A DNA stretch of 64,000 bases. Source: Lycium barbarum (Eukaryota > Streptophyta > Magnoliopsida > Solanales > Solanaceae). Made by a program: the position numbers and the translations under genes. The DNA lies in contig NC_083345.1 of assembly GCF_019175385.1 (NCBI RefSeq), positions 11,013,205 to 11,077,204 of the forward strand, in the 5' to 3' direction. The notes below the pieces were generated by a model, which saw only the letters and a program-made list of their open reading frames with translations, made no database searches and was not told the origin of the DNA. Of the stretch, positions 10,701-21,485 are shown in pieces (the stretch's first letter is position 1; the number at the start of each line of letters is the position of its first letter).

Positions 10701-11690
10701 AAGGAAACAAAATTCTCGTATCTTGTACAAATACTTGCAATACAAAAATCATCGAAAGTTCGGATAACGATATCTCGGATGTCTTCTTGTTAAAATACTC
10801 TACCCCGATAATTGTCGCCGTATTTCGGCATTACTTCATTCGTATACCCTATTCTGGGCACTACGATCGAAATTCGACAAAGGCAACAAGGTCATAGTGA
10901 ACCGAGCCAAAATCGTTAACCCCTCAAACGGGGACTGTTACATCGAAATTTAGCTAAGGCTGAGATTCAGGTGTCCGAAAAATACCGGCCCTAAAAATAC
11001 CCATCGTGATTCGGAGACGTCTGAATTCACAAAGCATAAGATAAGTCTCACGGGCAAAAACTCCATCAAATTCTCGGACAAAACATACCGGATGAAGAGA
11101 AAAGCCAATATTCAGGCACAGCGCGGAATAATGACTCCGAGTTTGCTTGTCCTTAAATTGGACCGACAACTCGGGCGAAGGTCATAACAGATATTCAAGC
11201 AAAAGAATAAAGAAAATCAAGAAAAATGCGTGTTCCATTTATACGAAGGTCTTTACACCGGAAACCCCTACAAAAGCAAAAAAACAAAAGGCTAAGTACA
11301 GCCCCTGGTCTATCTGGTATGGCTGGATCCGGAGTGTTCGGACATTGTCCGCTCGGAGTCGTGGGAGTCAGTCTCGAGGGCTCTCTTAGTTTCTTCCTCG
11401 ACCCTCTTAGCTTCAAGTATCAGGGCCGGAAGATCCGCAAAACCATGCCCGGCTTGCTTAAGGGTGATCCTCCGAGACTTCCACCGTTCATAATACAAGC
11501 GATGAACCAAAGGGGATAAACGGTTAAATCAGCAACAAACTTGAGATGGAAGATGATTAGAGGTGACGAAATGAAGAGAGAATAAAATAAAGTGAAGAAA
11601 ATAAAATGGAGGAAGAATGAAATGAAGGCGTGATTTATCCACTCCCCGTTACTCTGATAGATCGGAGATCCGGGAAGTGTGGGGGCTATC
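10701..11690. other. retrotransposon 3' non-coding region with possible antisense frame
   Basis: No sense gene is visible. On the reverse strand, 11510-11310 encodes 66 aa (contains LYYERWKSRR and LILEAKRVEEETKRALE), a charged, helix-like stretch. Antisense frames in this place have been described in some Tat-lineage elements, so it may be a remnant of one. The region ends with a G-rich tract (GAAGTGTGGGGG, 11674-11685), the likely polypurine tract, six bases before the 3' LTR. Confidence 0.4.
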
Positions 11691-12433
11691 TGTATAAGGT
11701 AAAAATCGGTTATGAGGCAAACCCGTGGAACGAGGAACTGGCGGAAGAAAGGAATGAGAATGTGCCGGATACTATTCGCCCTTGACCGGGGTAACGTTTG
11801 GACCAGAGCTAAGCGAGAGACACCGACTGATCTGCCTTCTTCGTCATTGAAACGGCCAAGTCCGGTGACCCGAGCATTCGTGACCGTTGGTCCGCATAGC
11901 TGTTGGCCTGCATAGCCGTTGGTCCGTGTGGCCGTTGCATGCGAGCCACGCGCCAGTAGCGTCCTGTCATGGTCAACTACCCACCATGCGTGTGTCAGAT
12001 GGCGCCGTCAGTCTAATCCCACCAAATCCGTTCAGAGCTGTCCTTATTACTATTATTTTATTAATTCACATTGTATGAAACCCATGGAGGTCACACTATA
12101 AATAGAGCACAACCCCCTCCTTTGTAAGGGTTGGCTCCTTTACTTTCCAAGAACATTTATAATAAGAGGGCTCATATATAAGATCTCTTTCTCTCAATAT
12201 TTGATCCGGCCAAGGCCATTTGTCTCCATTTATATTGTATTTCTTCCATCAAGTGTTCAACATAGCTTCAAAACGTTCATGTCCATAGCAAATTAAGCAA
12301 ACTACCGTTATTAGCCGTTTTATTACCAAATACTCACACACTTATTTTCCGCTATCAAATATACATCAAGATCCAAACACATATCCTATACCCGCGTACA
12401 AATTTAATTGATTATTCGAATTCGGGGTAAACA
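11691..12433 (+). repeat. 3' LTR
   Basis: It begins TGTATAAGG, ends GGGGTAAACA and is 743 bp long. It is nearly identical to the 5' LTR apart from lacking the 33-bp duplication and retaining GCGAGCCACGCGCCAGT (near 11941). TATA box at 12097-12105. Confidence 0.93.
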
Positions 12434-12757
12434 CAAAGGAACATACAATATCATGGACAATCCAAAAGGGGAATATTGTTTCCCAGGAAAATTCGTGCAA
12501 CAAAGAAATTGAAAGCTTAGCTAAGTTATGAGCAACAATATTAAACCTTCTAGGAATATATACAAACACAACATGATCTAGACTTGAGGACATGTTCCAA
12601 ATATCTTCACAAACAACATCCACATCCCTCGTAACCTTCATAGTTTTCTTTAAGATATCTACTACACCTTTCGCATCAGAAAAGAGAGAAAGTTTTCTTC
12701 ATCCATTTTGTACCGCTTTTTCCAATGCTTGTCTTATATATTTGGCTGGTTTATATT
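12434..12757 (-). pseudogene. RNase H-type (RVT_3) frame fragment interrupted by the LTR element
   Basis: Read on the reverse strand from about 12757, the frame gives YIRQALEKAVQNG, then a TGA where tryptophan would fit, then RKLSLFSDAKGVVDILKK, MSSSLDHVVFVYIPRRFN and IVAHNLAKLS. The SDAKGVV segment with acidic D, and the later PRRFNIVAHNLAK segment, match the C-terminal half of the RNase H-like domain (RVT_3) found in plant LINEs and in domesticated single-domain proteins. The frame runs into the LTR at 12434 and resumes at 7637-7612. The in-frame TGA and a stop further upstream show that it was already decaying or is truncated. A LINE remnant and an old host pseudogene are both possible. 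Confidence 0.6.
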
Positions 12758-13846
12758 AGTACTTGACTCGTGTTAAATATTTTTGAGAGTACCAAATAGA
12801 GAAAACGTCATATAAATCAAGAGTGAAATAAAACTATTTGTTTTATGAGTGATACAAGATAAATGAATATAGAAATACGTGATGAACGAAAATTGAACTT
12901 TAAAAATAAAAAATCTAATTAATTAGAACCACTTATACTCGCTGTCAACAAAGCAAAAGAGGAATGTAGACTTTGTTGTTCTTGTAGCTTCAGCTTTACC
13001 GGGGAGAAAAAGTTGTTTACGGTCAAACAACTGTAGAGGCTTATATGATTGCTAATCAACTTAGAAGAAGGGGCAACAATGTACATTAAAAAATTATATC
13101 CGTCACCAACCAAGCTCATGACATGTATTGTTACTCAACAAACATCTCTAATTTATCCTTCAAACTACGTCATTATCAAACGTAAAAATACATGTATCAT
13201 GTGAACTTGTATTGTGCCTTGTAAAATGCTTTACTTTCTTCTCCCATTCCGATAAGAATTTGCCTAAAATATTATATGCACCCTACTTCAGAAGCTCGCC
13301 AGCCTAAAAACCTGTCTACCATTCTTTGTGACTTGTCCTCGTCGGCCCACCCTCCTCCTTGATGAGTGTTATAGCAACTAAAAGTTAAAATATCTAATTA
13401 ATTCAAAAATTCTACTGACTTTTGTGAACAAGAGAAAAATATTACTCCTAAGATCTTTCCTTGACTAACTAATAATTGAGTTGAGGGTCACTAAGTACAA
13501 GTGGTTTTCAAGTACTCGAATTCAAATTTAAATATTGAATATCATGAATACAGTTATGCAACGCACATAAAGATGACTTTTTTTTTCAAGGCTCCACGTG
13601 ACTATCACATGCAAAATGGGAGAGTAGTTGCAGGCATCAAACTACTCACGGAGGTTCAAAAACGTGGTGGGGCCCTGGTGAACATGCAAGTGGACCCCTG
13701 CACAGAACATTTTTGAAAATTAATTATTAAGGGACAAAATAGAAGGATTCAAATTGTAAAGTACAAGAAATGAAAAAAGAAAATTAAGAGGAATGTGTAG
13801 GAAAATCACAACTTTGACAAGAAATTCTTCATTTTTTTTTTTAGGG
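12758..13846. other. intergenic DNA, nothing recognised
   Basis: AT-rich with only short frames (66-71 codons) that match no family I know. No clear repeat ends are seen. Confidence 0.5.
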
Positions 13847-14146
13847 TTAATGGTCAAAAACACCTCAAGTATCACCTTTTTTCTTGTTCTTTTTTTAATT
13901 TTTTATCTGAACTATTAAGTGTGACAATTTCGAACCTAAACTATCATCAATTACTTAAGGTGTTTTTTGCAAATTAGTTGATGATAATTTAGGTAGAAAA
14001 AGTAAACAACTAATAGTTGAGGTGTGTTTTACAAATTAATTGATGATAGTTTAATTAGGTATAAAACTCTCACACCTAATAATTCAATTGAAAACTCAAA
14101 AAATAGGTAATACTTGATGTGAGTTTTTGACCATTATCTCTTTCTT
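13847..14146. mobile_element. foldback MITE (TTAATGGTCAAAAAC ends)
   Basis: The left end TTAATGGTCAAAAACACCTC is matched in inverted order by GAGTTTTTGACCATTA on the right. The interior has two inverted AATTAGTTGATGATA segments. No clean target duplication is seen, so the superfamily is open. Confidence 0.6.
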
Positions 14147-14692
14147 TTACATAATTCATAGACACAATAAGTGCGATGAAATTTAGCTCAAAATAGTAGG
14201 TTTTATAGTTAAGAGGATAACATCTATCTTATACAATTAGAAGTTACTAGCACCAGATTTTATACTAATCCAAAAAATATATAATACATATCTTTATAGT
14301 TAATCAATACATGTTTTTACGTTAACTTATGACTTAATCACAATATTAGTATCATTTGGTGTAAATCATAAGTACGAATAATTTTTTTTTTTTATCTATC
14401 TCATAAAGCGCTAATTAGGTTCTTATCTCATTATCAGTAGTTGAAGTCTGAGTTTCTCATATTTTCTCACTATTATAAAGTTGTTTGATTGATTGCATTG
14501 GCAAACTGATTCTTACATAAAATAATAATAATAATAACAAATATGTAATTAATTTTACAAGAAAAATAATATACTTATAATAGTGTCTACTTGGTAACTA
14601 AAAACTGCATATAAATTGCAATATTTTAGTTGACAATATGAAGCTATCCAAGCATAACTTATGTAATAATTTTATTTATTACGCTATACGGC
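14147..14692. other. AT-rich intergenic DNA with (AAT)n
   Basis: No gene. A short ATA/AAT microsatellite lies at about 14520-14540. Confidence 0.5.
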
Positions 14693-14832
14693 ATGGAATA
14701 TAACAACTACAACATACCCAGTGTAATCTCACAAAGTGGGATTCGGGAAGCTTAGAGTGTACGCAGACTTTATCTCTACTTTGACAGGTAGAGAGATTGT
14801 TTCCGATAGACTCTCGGCTCAAGACGGCATGG
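14693..14832 (-). mobile_element. RTE-LINE/TS-SINE 3' tail fragment
   Basis: Reading the reverse strand: a GAGTCTATCGGAAAC-like start, a CTCTACCTG-like tract, GTCTGCGTACACTCT, then ACTTTGTGAGATTACACTGGG and GTTGTAGTTG. This matches the 3' tail shared by TS SINEs and RTE-type LINEs in Solanaceae. It is diverged and has no body attached. Confidence 0.6.
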
Positions 14833-15098
14833 AATACGATATAAGAATATTTGAAGTTATTTAACAATATGTAGAGTATTTGAAGACAAATCACGTTTTT
14901 AAAGTAAATAATAATCTCTATATATTATTATCTATCGCATTAACGCCACATAACTAATTCTGCATTATAAACCATAATAATTAGTCGTGCATAAACAAAA
15001 TACCCTCTTCATGTTGCATTCCTACCGGGTAATATTACGATTTTATTGCGCCTCCCTTCTCCAATTTAAAACTCCGTAACTTCAATATCAATTTATTA

Positions 15099-15314
15099 CT
15101 CTCTGTTCCAATTTATATGACACCATATAATTTGACACGGAGTTTAAAAAAATAAAGGGAAGACTTTTGAAAGTTGTGGTCCAAATTAATCTTAAATATT
15201 TGTGTGGTTATAAATCATTTCAAAAATTTAAATTATTTTTAAATATAAAAGAATAACATATTTTTGGGATAGATTAAAAAGAAAATTATGTCACATTAAT
15301 TGAGATTGAGGAAG
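15099..15314. mobile_element. diverged Stowaway-like MITE
   Basis: The left end CTCTCTGTTCCAATTTATATG pairs with GTCACATTAATTGAGATTGAG on the right, and TA flanks both sides (15097-15098, 15315-15316). Length and TA target fit Stowaway (Tc1/mariner-type) elements. Confidence 0.6.
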
Positions 15315-15447
15315 TATAATTCAAACCTTTGAGTCACCCATTTCAAACTTTTTCCGAAAAAAAGAAAGGAAAAAGGAAATTAAAATACTTGTTTTTTTCT
15401 TTCAATTAAAATTCCCATATCATGATAATTTGAGGGATCACAAAAAT

Positions 15448-15669
15448 TCACAAGATTATCGCCGCCACGTGCGGTGTCGGGGAGTCAAAGATTTTTCTAA
15501 AATGTAAACCAAAACAAAAAATACGTGTCGGTTTATTATTGGCTAAACGACGTGTGATTTGGAGCCTATGGGAACAAAGACACATCGGTGCAATCGCCCG
15601 GCCCATTACGTAAGCGGCCCGCATTCTACGAAAAGACATAAATACCCTTGTAATTGGATTTATTAGCAA
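15448..15669. promoter_or_regulatory. isolated GC-richer segment with ACGT elements and CCAAT boxes
   Basis: In AT-rich surroundings this stretch has CCACGTGC (15466), ATACGTGTCGG (about 15520), ATTGGCTAAACGACGTGT (about 15537) and GCCCGGCCCATTACGTAAG (about 15595). These resemble plant ACGT-core, CCAAT and telo/GCCCA-type promoter elements. No gene start follows, so it may be a promoter relic or a promoter of an unseen transcript. The 73-codon reverse frame over it is not recognisable. Confidence 0.25.
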
Positions 15670-16615
15670 TCATATCCTAACCATGTGAAGACAGGTATTG
15701 TTCATGTTCATGCAAACGTTCAGTGTACTTTGATACTTTCATTTGTCATGTAGTGTAGTCATGCATTTGGATTATTGACATTGCTTCTTATATCAATTAA
15801 AAAATAACTTTAAATTATTAAGTGATTAATTAATTAAATGATTTCTTTCTTGGGAAATGAATTTGCATGGATGCAATTTTGTTTCATTTAATTTTCCTTA
15901 AGATGAAATTAGTCATTGATCTCCTTTCCACATTCTAAACACCTTCTCAAATTTGTATTTTAAAAAAAAAAACAATAATAATCAATGTACAGAAATTAAA
16001 TCGCATTTGGGATTGTTACATCAATACATATATTATATTCATGCCAAGAAAAATTACATTTCTCTTTGAGTGCTAATGAATAATAAATTAAATATATGAG
16101 AATGGTCACAACTTGCTAAAAAGATTTCATTCCTTAAACGTGTTATTCTTGATATATTTACATGAATCCATTTCCTGTCCACAAGTCATGTATATAATAT
16201 TCAAATTTTGAATTTCAAAAGATCATAATGAACACAAAATTTCCAATATGCAGTTTTTTATGGTAGCTATGCTTATAAATGACAAAATTCCTATCTAAAT
16301 GAGTCAAAATTCAAAAAGTTGTGCCCATGGAATTTCAAATTTGGAATCATATATAAAAAAATAAAAAAGAAGAAAAATTAGCATTTTCTACTTCAGATTT
16401 TTCGCAATGCTCATCCAATTGTCTATTCACATTACTACTATATACAACGGCAAACTTAGGGACTTTTGTAATCCTCACAAGAATTTCCAAATTTTTTTAA
16501 AACTTTTTAATTAATTACTTTTAGGTCCTAATCTTATTTATTTGAGTCAAATTTTGTTTTTTTGTTTTTAAGGTCTACTTCAAAAGTTATCGAACCTCCT
16601 ACCTCATTTTTCATG

Positions 16616-16795
16616 TTCTTTGGTTTTCTGTTTGGTGCTCGATATCCGCATTTGAGCCCAATTAATCCAGATAATTCGCATCGTATCGCGCCCATTCGGG
16701 GAAAGCGCTCCCTCCAAAGATTTTTTCCATATCCATGTTCGAACCCCTAATCCCTAATTAAGGGAAGAGCAGCTTCATCCGCTGCACAAGTTAAA
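16616..16795. repeat. Solanaceae dispersed repeat with tRNA-like B box
   Basis: It contains GGTGCTCGATATCCGCATT, GGGGAAAGCGCTCCCTCCAA, GTTCGAACCCCTAATCC and GAGCAGCTTCATCCGCTGCAC. A related segment is at 50525-50670. GTTCGAACCC matches a Pol III B box, so it may be SINE-derived. Confidence 0.5.
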
Positions 16796-17030
16796 TTATG
16801 TATTTGTCTTAAAAGTTCATTAACTATGTATAGATTATTTATTTAGAACTAAATAACTTCAGAAAATTAGGATACATAACTTATAAATGTCAAATTCTGG
16901 CTCCGCATTTGATTTGAAGTAAATAATTTCATCAAAATGGAAGTTAAAATATTAAAGGAGTGGAATGAAAGTTTTGCTTTCATATATTAAAAATATACTT
17001 ATATGAAATTTAATTATTACTAACGTAATT

Positions 17031-17079
17031 ACCCACTTGTGGGACTATAATGGGTATATGGTTGTTGTTGTTGTTGTAC
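17031..17079 (+). repeat. short RTE-LINE/TS-SINE tail relic
   Basis: ACCCACTTGTGGGACTATAATGGG followed by GTTGTTGTTGTTGTTG is the terminal part of the shared 3' tail. Nothing upstream of it is recognisable as a body. Confidence 0.5.
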
Positions 17080-17140
17080 ACTTGTACTAATACAAATTAT
17101 ATTTCTTTAATTAAAATATCTATTTTTATATCTTGAGTTT

Positions 17141-17175
17141 GGATCCGGGCTTAGCACGGGCCTCACATAACTAGT
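17141..17175 (+). mobile_element. possible Helitron 3' terminus
   Basis: GGATCCGGGCTTAGCACGGGCC forms an imperfect hairpin and is followed about 8 bases later by CTAGT. Helitrons end with a hairpin near a CTRR terminus and insert before T. I cannot find the 5' TC end, so the element extent is unknown. Confidence 0.3.
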
Positions 17176-18189
17176 TTAAGATATAAAGGAAAAGAGGTTT
17201 TGTTTTTTTGAATCGCTACAAAATTAGTATTTTGACCTTTATTTAGCATAAATTTTGCAACAAATCTCAATAAATGAAATTCAATCATAATAACTCTGGC
17301 TACATCAACATTGAGAATACAAAACTATGAATAACTTCATACCTAAGGAGACATATTTGCTTCTTAACTTTTAATTTAAATATATGAAAATTCTAATAAT
17401 TTATTCAGGTCAACAGTAATTGAGTGAAAATTAAGGCAAAGTTAATGCTTTTTTCCTTTCATTTGATTTGATATAATAAATGTGATGCATGTGACAAATC
17501 AAAATAATTCAAGGTTGAAACAAAATTATATTTATTCAATATTCAAAAGTTAAAACAATAAGATTAACTCGAAATTGTTTTGCTACATAAAATAAAAGTT
17601 CAGTCATCAGATAACTCCAACCTCACATAGATTTTTCTTTTCCAACCTTTTTATGCATGTAATAAAAAAACACATGCAGTTTTGAAGACTTCTTTAAAAT
17701 GGTTATCAAATTGGTCTATCATAATTATACAAAAGTTTTTAGAAGTTAGTTTTAATTTTCTTTATTTGAATATTTGAGTGTATATGAAGGGAGTTAAAAG
17801 AACAGTAAAAAAAGAGAAATGCAGTGGTTAAAAACAGTGTAAGTTTACTCGCAAGTATTTACACCAATTCAATCAATGCAATATGTATATCTTCCTTATG
17901 CATATTGATCACTTAATCATAATTAAATAATATATATTTTACTTTAATATTATAACTATTTTGGCTAAATTATTTGGTTGGGTGAATTTTCGCCATTGAA
18001 AATCTAAACATAAAATGCGGAAAAAAAGAAGCTAAATAGGAGATTGAATTATATGTAATATTTTTCTTGTGTATCTAAGACATGTAACATTTATGATTAA
18101 TAAATAAAATATTCACTTTAATAATATCTCTATTTATTATTAATGTTTTGTTTTTTATTTTACCCAATATTCATACCTATTTTTGGATT

Positions 18190-18318
18190 CAGCTAATCCA
18201 AATTGCGTCGAGAAATTGACTCAACTAATTCAAATTGTGTCGACATATTGACTCAACTAATTCAAATGTCGTCGAGATATTGACTCAGCTAATTCAAATT
18301 TGCATGATAGATTGACGT
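18190..18318 (+). repeat. 34-bp tandem repeat
   Basis: A unit close to ATTGACTCAACTAATTCAAA plus a GTCGAGA-type tail occurs four times with about a 34-bp period, the last copies being diverged. It lies about 700 bp upstream of the GATA gene. Confidence 0.7.
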
Positions 18319-18993
18319 TGAAGGATAAAATGTTTAACCATTACTACAACAATTACAAGTCCATTTTCTCATTTTGGTCCTTCAGTTATGGGTAAATTCT
18401 GAGGTCGGTACTTGTGATATTCAATTAGGCACATCTAACCTTCAATTAATTAAAATGTGTCATTTTAGTCCCTCTGAAAATTTATTATATTTAGACTCTT
18501 TTCGAAGTAGACTATCTTTAAATATGGAGCAAATACACAACTTTAATATAACACATGACTAATTAAATAACCGACCAATTAATACTTCAGAAAATCTGTG
18601 ATAACTCACAAACAAAGACATCAAACGTGCACATTCCAAGTAAAGTAAGGTTAAATTTTCCTAATCAAATATCACAAGGACTAAAATTAAAATTTATCAA
18701 TAGTCGAGCAACCAAAAGTGCTATTTTCTTCCAAGAACATTTAAACGTTACAAAAAGAAAACTCACAATTTTATTGATAATAATAATAATACTCCTCAAA
18801 AAGAGATAAAAAAGAGAAACCATATCTCTCTCTCTCTTTAATTTCTCGCCACCCACCCACCCCACTCAACTATTTATTTATTTTTCCCATTGTTTTTCTT
18901 TTTCTCTTTTCTCTCTAAACAAAAGCAAACCAAAACAAAACCCTTGTTTCAGTTTCCTCTTTCTTGTGAACAAACAAACAAACAAACAAAAAA
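18319..18993 (+). promoter_or_regulatory. upstream region and leader of the GATA gene
   Basis: No coding frame. The last 200 bases before the start codon hold a pyrimidine-rich stretch (TCTCTCTCTCTTTAATTTCTC near 18825) and an A-rich leader with repeated AACAAACA. TTTATTTATTTTTCCC near 18870 is the only TATA-like run. The exact transcription start cannot be read. Confidence 0.4.
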
Positions 18994-21485
18994 ATGAAAA
19001 TGGAGGCTTTGGACCCAACAAGTGTTGCTGCATGTTTCATGGTTGATGATGATGATGATGACCTTCTCAACTTCTCTTTGGAAGATGAACATGATGATAA
19101 AACTTTAACTACTCTTACTAATGACCCCCTTTCTTTTTCTTCTTCTTCTTCAGTTAACCACCCTGTAAGTCCTAAAGTTACACTTCAATACTCTTTGTTT
19201 TCTGTTTTTAATCTCTTTTAGTCCTTCTTGAGGCTTTGGTGTGCCACCCCATAGTTTATTTTTGGCCGGAAATGTTGTGACTCGGTTTTTTGGTGAGTTG
19301 ACTCGAACGAGTTGACCTTGTACGCGTTAAGTAAGCCTGAATAAAAGGTTCATTATGAAAAAAGAGTGGTGGTGAAATTACCCTTTTGACCCTACCCTTG
19401 TTAATTTGTTTACCGGGTCGACTAATTTAAATACGCGTTAAAAGGTTTGTTTATGATAACTGTTTTAATTTTTGGGCTAGAACACGAGACGTTTGGAGGT
19501 GAAATTACCTTTTTTTGTGTGTTGCATGGTTGAGTCAAAAGAGATGGCTTACTGTATGTCCTTGGAGGGTATTTTGGTAAATTGCTGTGGAAAAGGTGGG
19601 CAGTTTTGAAACGGTTGTGGGGGAAAACAAAGTTGGGAGGCGTTAGGAGAAATGATTATTTTTTTGGACTATTTTGCCCTTGAAACCCTAACGTAACATA
19701 ATCATGTTTAATAAATTAATTTACAAAATTCTTAAGACAATTTGGGGGTATTTTTTAATGAAGGAAATGTAAAGTCTTGGAAATTAAAGTGGGGTTATTT
19801 TAGGAATTTTGGAATGTCTAGAACATGCTTTTATGATTGGAGCATTGGCTGTCACTATATGTCTGAGCTGTACAAATAAATGCGCCATATCCGTTTCAAC
19901 TAGCATTTCACAATGTTGAAATACATTTTTGTCCCTAACATCAATATCTATTTACACCCAATTTGTCAAAGTTGAAATTGTACTAGTCCCCAGTTGGAAA
20001 TTTTGACTTTTATTTTCTTCCGTGTACTATGTACGATTATTAAGCCTAAGAAAATTACTAGATATTTTCATCCTTTAATATATAAAGAACGGAAAAGGGC
20101 CAAAATTACCCCTGAACTTTGGGAAATAGTTCATTCATACCCTTCGTTATACTTTAGGGCCAATTATACCCTTACTGTTATACTATGGAGTCAATTATAC
20201 CCTTATGTCTAACAGCTGCCACGTGGCATCATCTCAGCCCTTCAAAATTATTTTCCACTCAAATAATTTTTTACCCACTAAAATAACTCAACCCGACCCG
20301 ATTTTTTTTTTTCAGCCAAAGTGATACGGACCCAACCCATTACCCCTGGGCTGGAAAAAAAAATCGGGTCGGGTTGGGTTATTTTAGTGGGTAAAAAATT
20401 ATTTGAGGGAAAAATAATTTTGAAGGGCTAGGATGATGCCACGTGGCAGCTGTTAGACATAAGGGTATAATTGACCCCATAGTATAACATTAAGGGTATA
20501 ATTGACTCTAAAGTATAACGAAGGGTATGGATGAACTATTTCTCAAAGTTCAGGGGTAATTTTGGCCCTTTTCCGTATAAAGGAAACACTAAAGTTTTTA
20601 TTTTTTGGAATAATATCTTGAAAATTGAACACTTGTTACAGTGAATATTAAAAATAAAAGTTAGAAATAAAATTGTGGAGATTTACAGATTATGATTTTG
20701 AAATAATTGGTTTAGTTCCTCACAAAGGTAGGGGTAAGGTTTGCGTAACACCACTTGTGGGATAACACTGGGTATGGTATTGTCGTTATTGTTTGGCTCA
20801 GTTGAGGTTATTAACATTCTGCATCTTGCAGGAATGTGTAGAGGAAGAATTGGAATGGCTGTCAAACAAGGATGCATTTCCAGCAATAGAGTTTGGCATA
20901 CTTTCCGATAACCCGAGCATTGTATTTGGTCACCATAGCCCGGTTTCGGTGCTGGAGAATAGCAGTAGCACCAGCCACAGTGGTGGCAATGGTGTTGCTG
21001 CTGGAAACGCGTATATGAGTTGCTGTGGCAACTTGAAAGTCCCGATTAATTACCCTGTTCGTGCACGGAGCAAGAGAAGACGCAGAAGACGAAGAGGCGG
21101 GCTTGCTGACATGCCAACCCAGCGTTGTCTGGCGGTGAATCAGCCGAGTTTCAAGAACGTTAAGCAACGTGAGCCATTGCTTTCGTTACCGATGAATTCA
21201 GCTAAGAGTGCTGCTAGCATTGGGAGGAGGTGCCAACATTGTGGAGCTGAGAAGACCCCACAATGGCGGGCAGGTCCTCTTGGGCCGAAAACGCTGTGTA
21301 ATGCTTGTGGGGTCCGCTATAAGTCGGGCAGGCTGTTGCCGGAGTATCGCCCGGCGAATAGCCCTACTTTCTCGGCTTCTGTGCATTCCAATTCGCACCG
21401 GAAGGTGTTGGAGATGAGAAAGCATAAGATTGGAGTGGGAGGAATGTTGATTCATGAAGCTTGTGGATATAGGGTAGAACCGTAG
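18994..21485 (+). CDS. GATA-type zinc-finger transcription factor (subfamily I/A)
   Basis: Coding exons are 18994-19164 and 20832-21485, joined in phase 0 at CCT^GTAAGT and TTGCAG^GAA, giving 274 aa. The N-terminus is acidic ([15 protein letters not shown]), followed by a Ser-rich run. Exon 2 opens [17 protein letters not shown], a motif typical of plant subfamily I GATA factors. A strongly basic run [10 protein letters not shown] (about residues 136-145) should be the nuclear signal. The single zinc finger has C191, C194, C213 and C216 with an 18-residue loop (CX2CX18CX2C), the plant form, with intact [14 protein letters not shown]. The family binds (A/T)GATA(A/G) sites in light, growth and cell-wall genes; the target here is unknown. 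The ATG at 18994 follows an A-rich leader; a second ATG two codons later could also serve. The 1.67-kb intron carries a Mutator-like MITE and a LINE/SINE tail. Confidence 0.93.
20090..20575. mobile_element. Mutator-like foldback MITE in the GATA gene intron
   Basis: The ends are long inverted repeats beginning CGGAAAAGGGCCAAAATTAC, and the two arms stay complementary for about 200 bp, through CAGCTGCCACGTGGCATCAT and AACCCGACCCGATT. The flanks TATAAAGAA (20081-20089) and TATAAAGGA (20576-20584) form a 9-bp duplication with one mismatch. It has no coding capacity. The transcript of the intron could form a very long hairpin. Confidence 0.85.
20718..20797 (+). repeat. RTE-LINE/TS-SINE 3' tail in the GATA intron
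   Basis: GGTAGGGGTAAGGTTTGCG, ACCACTTGTGGGATAACAC and TGGGTATGGTATTGTCGTTATTG match the shared tail. It sits just 35-110 bp upstream of the exon 2 splice acceptor. Confidence 0.65.

Larger units (their letters stand above)
7643..12433 (+). mobile_element. complete non-autonomous Ty3/gypsy LTR retrotransposon
   Basis: Two LTRs (7643-8401 and 11691-12433) bracket an internal region. The 5-bp target duplication CAAAG is perfect (7638-7642 and 12434-12438). A primer-binding site follows the left LTR and a purine-rich tract precedes the right one. Coding content is a gag frame with one internal stop and the last part of an integrase; protease, reverse transcriptase and RNase H are missing, so it could only move with proteins from a relative. 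The 3' region has four 88-bp repeats. The LTRs differ by few substitutions but by two indels, suggesting a fairly recent insertion. Lack of pol, 3' tandem repeats and a possible antisense frame resemble Tat-lineage elements such as Retand; that placement is inference. Confidence 0.93.
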
